A stretch of 19,583 nt of DNA from Ilumatobacteraceae bacterium (GCA_023257035.1 JALRDI010000073.1:1-19583), one strand, 5' to 3'; counted from the first letter of the stretch, positions 1 to 7,329 are shown. The notes: a model not told the origin generated them from the letters alone. Numbers and translations: made by a program.

Positions 1-2088
1 GCGGACTTCAATCCAGATCGTGTCGCAATGCAGGACGCAACCGCCCAGATGGCCCTACTCCAGTTCATGACTGCCGGCCTCCCTGAGGCAGCGGTGCCGT
101 CAACAGTTCATTGCGATCACCTGATTCAAGCAAAAGTGGGCGCATCGATCGACCTTGGTGTCGCAGTCGACACGAACCGTGAGGTGTACGACTTCCTTCG
201 CAGTGTTTCAGCAAAGTACGGCATTGGATTCTGGGGCCCAGGCTCCGGAATCATTCACCAGGTTGTTCTCGAAAACTATGCATTCCCGGGCGGAATGATG
301 ATCGGAACTGACTCGCACACACCGAATGCGGGTGGTCTCGGAATGGTTGCGATCGGAGTCGGTGGCGCCGATGCCGTCGACGTAATGACCGGCTTTCCGT
401 GGAATGTCCGTTGGCCAAAAGTCATCGGTATCCATCTCACCGGCTCGTTGAGTGGATGGTCGTCGCCAAAGGACGTCATCCTCGAGGTTGCCCGCCAACT
501 CACCGTCGAAGGCGGAACCGGAGCGATTGTTGAGTACCACGGGCCGGGGGCCGACTCAATCTCTGCCACCGGCAAGGCAACAATCTGCAACATGGGTGCA
601 GAGATCGGCGCCACGACATCAGTCTTCGCATACGACTCGAACATGGCCGATTACCTTCGTTCAACGGGACGAGCTGCGATTGCTGATGCGGCTGATGCTG
701 TTGCTGGTGATCTCCGACCCGATGAGGGTGCAAGTTACGACCAAGTCATTGAGATCAACCTCAGCGATCTTCGTCCAATGATTAATGGCCCCCACTCCCC
801 TGACCGTGCTCATCGAACCGGCGCCGAGGTCGGTGCCGCAGCGAATGAGAACGGTTGGCCAGTCGAGGTCTCCGCTGCTCTCATTGGCTCGTGCACGAAC
901 TCATCGTATGAAGACCTGACACGGGCAGCCTCGATCGCGCGCCAAGCTGCAGCACATGGATTGACCTGCAAGGTTGATCTCCTCATCACCCCCGGCTCAG
1001 AGCAGACTCGGGCGACAATTGAGCGCGACGGAATTCTTGCTGATCTTGAAGCTGTTGGGGCGACGGTCCTGGCGAATGCGTGCGGACCATGCATCGGACA
1101 GTGGAGCCGACCGGAGGAGGCGACCTCGGTTCCAAACACCATCGTCAACTCATTCAACCGCAACTTTCCAAAGCGAAATGATGGTTCGCCCAACACATTC
1201 TCGTTTGTGACCTCGCCCGACACAGTCATGGCGATCGCCCTTTCAGGTCGTCTTGATTTCGATCCGGTTACCGACACGATCACCGCCCCAGATGGCTCTG
1301 AGGTATCCCTCAATGCCCCTGTCGGTGAGGTGCTGCCTGCAGCAGGATACGACCCAGGTGAGGACACCTTCACTCCTCCACCTGCAGACCGCAGTGGCGT
1401 CGATGTTGTCGTCGCACCCACCAGCGATCGTCTGCAGCTCCTCGAGCCATTTAAGCCATGGGACGGAAATGACTATGCGGATCTGCCTGTCCTCATGAAG
1501 GCACAAGGAAAGTGCACGACCGATCACATCTCTGCTGCGGGTCCGTGGCTGAAGTACCGAGGCCACCTCGAGAACATTTCAGGCAACCTCTTCGCTGGAG
1601 CCGTCAACGCATTCGATGATGCTGTTGGTGTTGGTCTTGATAGCACTGATGGCGACCGCCGGACATATCCTGAAATCGCCCGTCGTTATCACGAAGCTGG
1701 TATCCAGTGGGTTGCCATTGGCGACCGCAACTATGGCGAGGGATCATCTCGTGAGCACGCAGCAATGGAACCCCGGTTCCGTAACGGTGTCGCGGTGATC
1801 GCACGGTCGTTTGCACGCATTCACGAAACGAACCTCAAGAAGCAAGGCCTGCTTCCGCTGACATTTGCTGACCCTGACTCATACGAGCAGATCGGCGAAG
1901 AGGATCGGATTGCTATTTGCGATCTTCCTCCGGTTCCAGGCAAAAACGTTCGGTGTGTTGCTACTCGCCCCGACGGTTCAACCTACGAATTTGAAACGAC
2001 ACACACGTTCAGCCCTGAGCAGGTCGAGTGGTTTGTCGCCGGATCGGCTCTGAACATCGTCCGTGCGAAGGTGGCCGCCGAGTCGTAA
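1..2088 (+). CDS. acn: Aconitate hydratase, mitochondrial type (5'-truncated by window edge)
   Basis: Aconitase isomerises citrate to isocitrate through cis-aconitate in the cytoplasmic TCA cycle, using a [4Fe-4S] cluster. The frame is open from base 1, and the first visible residues (ADFNPDRVAMQDATAQM) match the conserved aconitase segment near the N-terminus, so the true start lies upstream. 695 residues are visible, and by family length roughly 60-80 are missing. The cluster ligands are visible: Cys in GSCTNS (visible residue 298) and a CGPC pair (residues 361 and 364). The swivel domain follows, with GDRNYGEGSSREHAA and a C-terminal IVRAKVAAES. The QDATAQM and GEGSSREHAAMEPR signatures fit the mitochondrial-type family better than AcnA/IRP or AcnB. 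Citrate synthase lies 2.8 kb downstream on the same strand. No clear U-tract terminator follows. The family assignment is very secure. Confidence 0.97.
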   Translation, partial: ADFNPDRVAMQDATAQMALLQFMTAGLPEAAVPSTVHCDHLIQAKVGASIDLGVAVDTNREVYDFLRSVSAKYGIGFWGPGSGIIHQVVLENYAFPGGMMIGTDSHTPNAGGLGMVAIGVGGADAVDVMTGFPWNVRWPKVIGIHLTGSLSGWSSPKDVILEVARQLTVEGGTGAIVEYHGPGADSISATGKATICNMGAEIGATTSVFAYDSNMADYLRSTGRAAIADAADAVAGDLRPDEGASYDQVIEINLSDLRPMINGPHSPDRAHRTGAEVGAAANENGWPVEVSAALIGSCTNSSYEDLTRAASIARQAAAHGLTCKVDLLITPGSEQTRATIERDGILADLEAVGATVLANACGPCIGQWSRPEEATSVPNTIVNSFNRNFPKRNDGSPNTFSFVTSPDTVMAIALSGRLDFDPVTDTITAPDGSEVSLNAPVGEVLPAAGYDPGEDTFTPPPADRSGVDVVVAPTSDRLQLLEPFKPWDGNDYADLPVLMKAQGKCTTDHISAAGPWLKYRGHLENISGNLFAGAVNAFDDAVGVGLDSTDGDRRTYPEIARRYHEAGIQWVAIGDRNYGEGSSREHAAMEPRFRNGVAVIARSFARIHETNLKKQGLLPLTFADPDSYEQIGEEDRIAICDLPPVPGKNVRCVATRPDGSTYEFETTHTFSPEQVEWFVAGSALNIVRAKVAAES

Positions 2089-2262
2089 TTCGGCGAGCCG
2101 CTGGCTGGCCTCGCAACAGAAGACCACGCGTAGCCACCACTGTGTGAGCGTTTCCGCGCCCCTCGTGGTGCGCTGACATTGATGCTTGACGTCCACTCAC
2201 TCTGGACTGACCTTCTGTGGTCCACTCGCTCCCAGCTGACCATGTGTGAACCCAATTGCTTG
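2089..2262. other. Aconitase 3' flank, no gene seen
   Basis: No plausible coding frame is seen between the aconitase stop and the small-RNA region. A short imperfect hairpin sits at 2156-2173 (GCGC-C-CC, loop TCGT, GG-T-GCGC, one mismatch), 68 nt after the aconitase stop. It has no T-run, so it is at best a weak or Rho-assisted 3' end. A 29-bp imperfect tandem repeat (separate entry) occupies 2191-2248. Confidence 0.4.
2191..2248. repeat. Tandem imperfect 29-bp direct repeat, two copies
   Basis: Copy 1 is 2191-2219 and copy 2 is 2220-2248, adjacent with no spacer. By eye 22 of 29 positions match. The conserved blocks are GTCCACTC, CTC, CTGACC and a final TGTG. It lies between aconitase and the 6C-like RNA. 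Possible roles are a duplicated protein-binding site or a simple local duplication. No function is assigned. Confidence 0.7.
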
Positions 2263-2268
2263 AGCGTG

Positions 2269-2303
2269 AAAACGGGAAACGCCCCGATGGGGGGCCGGGG
2301 CGT
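2269..2303 (-). terminator. Intrinsic terminator formed by hairpin 2 of the 6C-like RNA
   Basis: A perfect 8-bp GC-rich stem (2303-2296 with 2286-2279 in minus orientation) and a 9-nt loop are followed on the minus strand by TTCCCGTTTT. The U-tract is interrupted, so strength is uncertain. On the plus strand the stem is followed by CTCAACC, so it is a poor terminator for aconitase transcripts. Confidence 0.55.
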
Positions 2304-2371
2304 CTCAACCAGGAATCCCTAACGGGTTCCTCGAGCGGTTCTTTGGGGGGTGATCCGCATCGATATTTGCT
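2269..2371 (-). ncRNA. 6C-type small RNA (two C6-loop hairpins plus terminator)
   Basis: Read on the minus strand, this stretch has the hallmark of the actinobacterial 6C RNA (the B11 sRNA of Mycobacterium tuberculosis belongs to it): two stem-loops, each with a run of six cytosines in the loop. Hairpin 1 (2358 to 2335) has stem GCGG/CCGC plus TC/GA across an A-A mismatch, with loop ACCCCCCAAA. Hairpin 2 (2303 to 2279) has a perfect 8-bp stem ACGCCCCG/CGGGGCGT with loop GCCCCCCAT, then TT and a TTTT run, as for an intrinsic terminator. Between them lies a third stem-loop (2331 to 2311, 8 bp with one G-U pair and a 5-nt loop). Family members act as trans-acting sRNAs that pair through the C-rich loops. 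The 5' end near 2371 is inferred from a candidate promoter. Neither the LysR nor the aconitase reading frame overlaps it. The plus strand would carry G6 loops and lacks a T-tail, so minus is the supported strand. Confidence 0.75.
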
Positions 2372-2377
2372 TGTGAA

Positions 2378-2407
2378 AGTATGCACGTGATTTTGTGTAT
2401 CTTGCAA
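2378..2407 (-). promoter_or_regulatory. Candidate promoter for the 6C-like RNA
   Basis: On the minus strand TTGCAA (2407-2402, -35-like, 4 of 6 to consensus) is followed after 18 nt by CATACT (2383-2378, -10-like, 4 of 6). This would start transcription near 2371 and give an RNA of about 100 nt ending at the hairpin-2 T-tract, close to the size of known 6C RNAs. The match is modest and rests partly on its fit to the RNA below it. Confidence 0.4.
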
Positions 2408-2427
2408 GCATATATCAGAGATATCTC
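2401..2427. promoter_or_regulatory. Palindrome cluster upstream of the LysR-type gene (candidate operator)
   Basis: Three perfect dyads are packed into the 40 nt before the regulator start: CTTGCAAG (2401-2408), ATATC-AGA-GATAT (2412-2424) and GAGATATCTC (2418-2427). LysR-type proteins usually bind dyadic AT-rich sites near their own promoters, so autoregulation is plausible. None of the dyads is a strictly centred T-N11-A box. CTTGCAAG coincides with the proposed -35 of the divergent 6C-like RNA, so a bound regulator could affect both. Confidence 0.4.
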
Positions 2428-2442
2428 GTATCATTTTTAGAG

Positions 2443-3357
2443 ATGGATCTACGTCAACTCGCCACGCTTATTGCGATAGCCGATCACGGAAGCTTTTCGG
2501 CCGCTGCTCGATCGCTCTTCACGGTGCAATCAAATGTCTCCGCTCATATCAGCCGTCTAGAGAAGGAACTCGGTTCAACATTGATTGATCGCCAAACCGG
2601 GCGGATGACCGACGATGGAAATCGAGTTTTGGAACGCGCCCGCAGGATCATGCACGAAATGGATGACATCCGATCGGATATGGAATCAAACGATCACGAC
2701 GTGAGCGGTGACGTTCGTCTTGGCGTCATCGGAACCATCGCCAGATGGGCGATCCCTCCGATGCTGCGGCAGATGTCCGACACCCACCCAAGAGTGCACG
2801 CCGTCGTCACCGAGGGAAGTTCGTCAGCGCTTGCGCCAAACGTCGTTTCCGGACTTCTCAATGCCGCCATCTTGCACCTTCCGATCGATGATCCAGACCT
2901 TGTTGTCGAGCCACTGTTCGATGAAGAGTTATTGCTTCTCGCGCCAAAACATCACCCGCTTGCGAATCGTGATTCCGTCGACATCACCGACCTCGACGGA
3001 GTCCCATTACTTCTCCCCCCCGCCGGGGCGGGCCTGCGCAGAATTATTGAGAGAACATCACTTGAGCGAGGAGTTTCCCTCAACTCTCTTGCCGAGGTCG
3101 ACAGCATGCGTCTCCTCGCCGCCCTGGCAGTGGACGGACATGGTGCAACGATTGTTCCTGCCACCGCACTCTCTGAGACAGAACTGGCAGGCGCCGCAAT
3201 GGTTCACGTCAGTGGACTGCCAAAGCGAAGAGTTGCCTGGGTGCGCCGGCAGCGCCCGAATCCATCAGCAGCAACTCGGGCCGTTCACGACGTGATGACA
3301 GATGTTATTGGACGTCGAATTAGCGAGGACCAAGGACTGCACACCAGCGCCGGATAA
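2443..3357 (+). CDS. LysR-family transcriptional regulator
   Basis: This is a DNA-binding regulator of 304 residues, normal for the LysR family. The N-terminal winged helix-turn-helix (residues 1-60: MDLRQLATLIAIADHGSFSA, then AARSLFTVQSNVSAHISRLE and KELGSTLIDR) is typical. It is followed by the linker helix and a periplasmic-binding-protein-like effector domain (about 90-295). The ATG at 2443 is chosen because family members start exactly at the MDLRQL-type motif. An in-frame ATG 16 codons upstream (2395) would add a non-conserved tail and run through the palindromes. It lies on the same strand as the carboxyltransferase 94 nt downstream and divergent from the 6C-like RNA, so either, or itself, may be its target. 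The effector cannot be read from sequence. Confidence 0.93.
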   Translation: MDLRQLATLIAIADHGSFSAAARSLFTVQSNVSAHISRLEKELGSTLIDRQTGRMTDDGNRVLERARRIMHEMDDIRSDMESNDHDVSGDVRLGVIGTIARWAIPPMLRQMSDTHPRVHAVVTEGSSSALAPNVVSGLLNAAILHLPIDDPDLVVEPLFDEELLLLAPKHHPLANRDSVDITDLDGVPLLLPPAGAGLRRIIERTSLERGVSLNSLAEVDSMRLLAALAVDGHGATIVPATALSETELAGAAMVHVSGLPKRRVAWVRRQRPNPSAATRAVHDVMTDVIGRRISEDQGLHTSAG

Positions 3358-3451
3358 CACCTCACCAACGGTTTGGGAGCACGAGCCACCCGCTCTTCAC
3401 CGCATCTTCGCTATCGGTCCTCAGAGCCCGGCAACGTCTAGTCTCTACAAC

Positions 3452-4801
3452 ATGACAATTGACGAGGTCGGATTTGCGGCGGGAATACCTGCGCCAGTTA
3501 CTGCTCGCGTCATCCGGCTTGACGGCCGAAAGGTCATGTGGATCGAATTCAATCCAAGCGAGGTTGCACATCCGCTGTCCTCGCAGATGACCACGGTCAT
3601 GTCCGAGGGGCTTCGCACGGCTCTCGAAGAACTCATTCCCGTTGTCATCGTGGTGAATAGTTCCGGAGCCGATATTGCCGAGGGTGTTGCGCCGCTTCAC
3701 GGCTGGGGTGTTGCCGCTCGACTACTTACGAAGTGTTCAGGCCGAGTTCCAACCTTTGCCATTGTCGATGGCCCGGCTGTTTCCGGACCAGCCCTTCTGT
3801 TAGGTCTCGTTGACTTCGTCGTCATGACCACAACCTCCTATGCGTTTGTGAACGGCCCCCTCATCATCCGCCAGTTCACGGGCGTTGAAATATCTAAGGA
3901 CGAACTCGGAAGCGCATCAACGATGGAGCGGTCTGCCGGGCTTGCGACTGCGGTTGTCGACACTCGCGACGAGGGTCGAGAGGTAATTAGCGAAATTTTG
4001 ACCTACCTCCCCGACCGCATCGACTCAGAATCGCCTCGCCTTCCAAGTTCAGATCCAGCACAGCGGCCGACGCCCGAAGCGGGCGAATACATTCCAGAGA
4101 CTGCGACCGGCAGTTACGACGTTCGGTCGGTCATTGAGTCCATTGTCGACGATGGCGAATTCACTGAGATACGTCCGCAATGGGCTCTCAACATCGTGAC
4201 TGCTCTTGCCGCTATCGATGGCCGCCCAGTGGGAATTGTTGCAAATCAGCCGATGGCACTCGCTGGCACCCTCGATATTCCGGCGTCGCAAAAGGCCGCG
4301 CGCTTCGTGAATTTCTGCGATGCGTTCAACATTCCCATCATCACGCTGGTCGACACCCCTGGCTTCTACCCGGGTAAGGATCTCGAGTGGCGAGGCATGA
4401 TTCGACACGGCGCCCAGTTGGTATATGCGTACGGGCAGGCCACAGTTCCACGAATCTGCGTGATTCTCCGCAAAAGTTACGGTGGCGCATACATCGTGAT
4501 GGATTCGAAAAAGATGGGCAACGACGTCTGTCTTGCATGGCCATGGGCCGAACTCGCTGTCATGGGCGCTGGACAGGCGTCCGCAATTCTGCGGCGCGGA
4601 GCAACCGATGAAGATCGCATCGCGTTCGAAACCGATTACACCGAGCGCCTTCTTAACCCGTACATCGCTGCTGAACGTGGTTACGTCGATGACGTCATCG
4701 ATCCGGCTGACACTCGTTCTACGATTGCGGCTTCGCTCGCAATGCTTGCAAACAAGCGAGATCAGCGCCCGCATCGCCGCCATGGCAACTCTCCGCTGTA
4801 G
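3452..4801 (+). CDS. Acyl-CoA carboxylase beta-type carboxyltransferase, shortened and divergent
   Basis: Biotin-dependent carboxyltransferase subunit fold (acetyl-/propionyl-CoA carboxylase beta), transferring CO2 from carboxybiotin to an acyl-CoA. The C-terminal half is canonical: AGTLDIPASQKAARFVNFCD, then LVDTPGFYPG, RHGAQLVYAY, and the biotin-side oxyanion motif RKSYGGAYIVM (G345-A346). The residue after GGAY is Ile348; at this site propionyl-CoA carboxylases carry Asp and broad-range AccB proteins Ile. The N-terminal half is odd. It is short (449 residues against about 510-550), lacks the usual FAQDFTV-GGSLG segment, and reads GPAVSGPALLLG (107-118) where GPCAGGAVYSPA is expected, losing one oxyanion glycine. 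I chose ATG 3452; an ATG at 3302 would overlap the LysR gene by 56 nt and add 50 non-conserved residues. No biotin carboxylase gene is nearby. It could be a carboxylase with a different acyl-CoA or a decarboxylase-like relative. Confidence 0.85.
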   Translation: MTIDEVGFAAGIPAPVTARVIRLDGRKVMWIEFNPSEVAHPLSSQMTTVMSEGLRTALEELIPVVIVVNSSGADIAEGVAPLHGWGVAARLLTKCSGRVPTFAIVDGPAVSGPALLLGLVDFVVMTTTSYAFVNGPLIIRQFTGVEISKDELGSASTMERSAGLATAVVDTRDEGREVISEILTYLPDRIDSESPRLPSSDPAQRPTPEAGEYIPETATGSYDVRSVIESIVDDGEFTEIRPQWALNIVTALAAIDGRPVGIVANQPMALAGTLDIPASQKAARFVNFCDAFNIPIITLVDTPGFYPGKDLEWRGMIRHGAQLVYAYGQATVPRICVILRKSYGGAYIVMDSKKMGNDVCLAWPWAELAVMGAGQASAILRRGATDEDRIAFETDYTERLLNPYIAAERGYVDDVIDPADTRSTIAASLAMLANKRDQRPHRRHGNSPL

Positions 4802-4897
4802 ACGACGCAATCAAAGTTCTTCCAGCATTAGTTCCATCATGGCTAAAAACGGTACATTTACAGGGACGTAAGCCCTACAAAGTTGGAGGAAGCCACC

Positions 4898-6169
4898 GTG
4901 GCTGAGACGATTACGATTACAGACGACAGGACTGGCCAGACCGTCACCGTACCCATCGAAGGTGGGGTGTTTCCTGCGTCGGCAATTCGATCGTTAGACC
5001 CTTCGCTCTTTGTGTATGACCCGGCCTACATGCAGACAGCATCTTGCAAGTCTGCTATCACGTATCTCGATGGCGAAAACGGCATCCTTCGATATCGCGG
5101 TTATCCAATCGAACAACTCGCCGAAAAGTCGACATTCCTCGAAGTTGCATACCTTCTCCTCGAGGGCGAGCTTCCGAATCCTGACCAGTTGGCGACCTGG
5201 ACTCACGACATCACTCACCATACGTTCATTCATGAGAACATGCGCAAGCGTTTCGTCGATGGCTTCCACTATGACGCACACCCAATGGGCATGTTCGTAT
5301 CAGCCCTCGCGGCGCTTGGAACCTTTTACGACGGCGCCAAAGACATCGACGACGAAGAGAGCCGTCAACGACAGGTCGTTCGCCTCATTGCGAAGACACC
5401 AACGATTGCTGCAATGTGTTACCGCTTCAGCGCTGGCCTCCCGTTCAATTACCCAAGCAATGACATCTCATTCCCCGCCAACTTCCTCTCAATGATGTGG
5501 AAGATTGGCGACGAGTACGAACTCAACCCAGTTCTTGAAAAAGCGATGGACGTCTTGTTCATTCTTCATGCAGACCACGAGCAGAACTGCGGTACAACTG
5601 CAATGCGCGTTGTCGGCTCGTCAAACGCAGACCCTTACTCATCTGCTGCGGCTGCAGCCAGCGCCCTCTATGGTCCTCTCCATGGCGGCGCCAACGAGGC
5701 TGTCGTCCGCATGCTCAACGACATCGGTTCCATTGAGAACGTCCCCGCCTTTATCCAGTCAGTGAAAGACGGCGAAGGCCGCCTCATGGGATTTGGCCAC
5801 CGGGTCTACAAGAACTACGACCCACGGGCGAAGATCATCAAGCAGACTGCGTACGACGTGTTCGAGGTGACTGGCAAGAACCCTCTCCTTGATATCGCAC
5901 TCAAGCTCGAAGAGGTAGCGCTACAGGACCCATACTTCGTCGACCGCAAGTTGTACCCGAACGTCGACTTCTACTCCGGCTTGATCTACCAAGCAATGGG
6001 CTTCCCCGTAGAAATGTTCACGGTTCTCTTTGCCATCCCACGTACGGCCGGGTGGCTCGCTCACTGGCAAGAACTCCTCGCCGACAAAGAGCAAAAGATT
6101 TCTCGCCCACGTCAGTGGTACGTCGGCCCAGAAACACGTGACTACGTGCCTATGTCCTCACGGAGCTGA
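4898..6169 (+). CDS. gltA: Citrate synthase (type II-like, GltA family)
   Basis: It condenses acetyl-CoA and oxaloacetate to citrate, entering the TCA cycle. 423 residues is close to E. coli GltA. The N-terminal beta-domain of the hexameric bacterial type is present (about 1-45). Catalytic residues are visible: His262 in HGGANEA, His301 in GFGHRVYKNYDPRAK and Asp357 in VDFYSG, with spacing like His264/His305/Asp362 of E. coli. The C-terminus has FAIPRTAGWLAHWQE. The GTG at 4898 is preferred because GGAGGA (4885-4890) sits 7 nt upstream; a TTG at 4883 in the same frame overlaps that ribosome-binding site. A TACATT at 4853-4858 could be a -10 box, but I see no convincing -35. The acyl-CoA dehydrogenase starts 4 nt after its stop, so co-translation is likely. 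A 2-methylcitrate synthase role cannot be excluded by sequence, but the length and N-terminal domain favour citrate synthase. Confidence 0.96.
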   Translation: MAETITITDDRTGQTVTVPIEGGVFPASAIRSLDPSLFVYDPAYMQTASCKSAITYLDGENGILRYRGYPIEQLAEKSTFLEVAYLLLEGELPNPDQLATWTHDITHHTFIHENMRKRFVDGFHYDAHPMGMFVSALAALGTFYDGAKDIDDEESRQRQVVRLIAKTPTIAAMCYRFSAGLPFNYPSNDISFPANFLSMMWKIGDEYELNPVLEKAMDVLFILHADHEQNCGTTAMRVVGSSNADPYSSAAAAASALYGPLHGGANEAVVRMLNDIGSIENVPAFIQSVKDGEGRLMGFGHRVYKNYDPRAKIIKQTAYDVFEVTGKNPLLDIALKLEEVALQDPYFVDRKLYPNVDFYSGLIYQAMGFPVEMFTVLFAIPRTAGWLAHWQELLADKEQKISRPRQWYVGPETRDYVPMSSRS

Positions 6170-6173
6170 ACAC

Positions 6174-7280
6174 ATGGAATTCACTTGGACCGAAGAACAG
6201 CAGGTCCTCCGCAAGGAGGCACGAGAGTTCGCCGTCGCTGCCGTTGAAAAGTATGGATGGCATGCCGACTCTTGGATCAACGGCTATTCAAAAGAGTTCG
6301 CGAAAGAACTTGGCGCGAAGGGCTGGATCGGGCTGACCTGGCCCACTGAATTCGGTGGAGGTGGGCGCCCAGCGATTGACCGTCTCATTATTGGTGAAGA
6401 GTTGATTGCGGCCGGAGCTCCGATCGCTGCGATGTGGTTTGCCGACCGTCAAATGGGCCCTGCGCTCATCACATTTGGTCGAGAAGATCAACAAGCAGAG
6501 TTCTTACCCGACATGCTGACGGGCGAATCCACTTGGTGCATCGGCATGTCCGAACCCAACTCGGGCAGCGACTTAGCCTCTCTCACCACCTCGGCTCGAC
6601 GTGAGGGCGACGAATTCGTCATCAACGGCCAGAAGATTTGGACCTCCTTCGGTGCGCTCGCCGACTACTGCTATGTCATCTGTCGCACATCGTCGGACGG
6701 CCCGCCCCATGCGGGCATCAGCGAAATCATCGTTCCAATGGACACTGATGGGATTGAAGTACGCACCATCAAGGACATGACGACTAACCGCCACTTCACC
6801 GAGGTGTTCTTCACTGACGTTCGTGTGCCGGTCCACAACCTTGTCGGCGTTGAAGGCAATGCCTTCAAACAGACGATGCGCCAGCTCGAACATGAACGCG
6901 GTGGCATCGATCGCCTGGTGTCTAACCAAGCGATTTATCAAATGGCGGTCGACCGTGCAGACAAGTCGGACCCTCGTGTCCGCCAAGAAATCGCAGCCCT
7001 TGAGTCGGCCTATCGCATTGGTCGGATTCTCGTGATCCGCGAGGTGCTTCACCAGGCGCCATCAGGCTTCTCGGCCGCAACTAAGTGCTTCTGTACCGAA
7101 CATGAATGGCGTGTGGCGCAGTTCGTTGCGAAGGTTCTTGGGCCGGAGGCGACACTCTGGAACGAGACCACGAAAGCAATTACCTACGCTCCCGGGTACA
7201 CCATCATGGGTGGAACTTCAAATGTGATGCGAAACATTCTTGGCGAGCGGGTTCTCGGTCTACCTCGCGAACCTCGCTAG
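6174..7280 (+). CDS. Acyl-CoA dehydrogenase family protein
   Basis: This FAD-dependent enzyme would oxidise an acyl-CoA thioester to the 2,3-enoyl-CoA. Its 368 residues cover the whole fold: N-terminal helical domain, beta-domain with the FAD-contacting CIGMSEPNSGSD (122-133) and KIWTSFGALADY, and a C-terminal helical domain ending MGGTSNVMRNILGERVLGLP. The Glu found in the YEGT position of medium-chain enzymes is Gly here. Glu241 in EHERGGID sits where isovaleryl-CoA-dehydrogenase-type enzymes keep their base and may replace it. ATG 6174 is chosen: it lies 4 nt after the citrate synthase stop, with GGAG 8 nt upstream. A longer frame from 6030 would overlap citrate synthase and add 48 non-conserved residues. 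Actinobacterial relatives include FadE enzymes of fatty-acid, branched-chain and steroid side-chain degradation. The substrate is unknown. Confidence 0.93.
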   Translation: MEFTWTEEQQVLRKEAREFAVAAVEKYGWHADSWINGYSKEFAKELGAKGWIGLTWPTEFGGGGRPAIDRLIIGEELIAAGAPIAAMWFADRQMGPALITFGREDQQAEFLPDMLTGESTWCIGMSEPNSGSDLASLTTSARREGDEFVINGQKIWTSFGALADYCYVICRTSSDGPPHAGISEIIVPMDTDGIEVRTIKDMTTNRHFTEVFFTDVRVPVHNLVGVEGNAFKQTMRQLEHERGGIDRLVSNQAIYQMAVDRADKSDPRVRQEIAALESAYRIGRILVIREVLHQAPSGFSAATKCFCTEHEWRVAQFVAKVLGPEATLWNETTKAITYAPGYTIMGGTSNVMRNILGERVLGLPREPR

Positions 7281-7329
7281 TCGAAGAGATTCGTCGAACT
7301 CGACCCGCAACGTCTACATGACCAAACGC

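Noticed and set aside
810..1421. Minus-strand open frame of 203 codons inside aconitase
   Set aside because: It lies fully within conserved aconitase coding sequence, including the cluster-binding Cys codons, and shows no family features of its own.
2279..2303. GC-rich hairpin as aconitase terminator on the plus strand
   Set aside because: No T-run follows on the plus strand. The C6 loops and T-tract fit the minus-strand 6C-like RNA instead.
3302..3451. 50-codon N-terminal extension of the carboxyltransferase
   Set aside because: It overlaps the LysR coding end and its translation is not conserved-looking; ATG 3452 is the better start.
4049..4810. Long open frame on the minus strand (253 codons) opposite the carboxyltransferase
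   Set aside because: The plus frame encodes a clear carboxyltransferase. The antisense translation has no recognisable motif and low-complexity Arg/Ser/Cys composition typical of shadow frames.
4828..4858. Promoter for citrate synthase (TTAGTT or TTCCAT with TACATT)
   Set aside because: The -35 candidates match consensus poorly and the spacings are 19 and 15 nt, so it is not listed as a feature.
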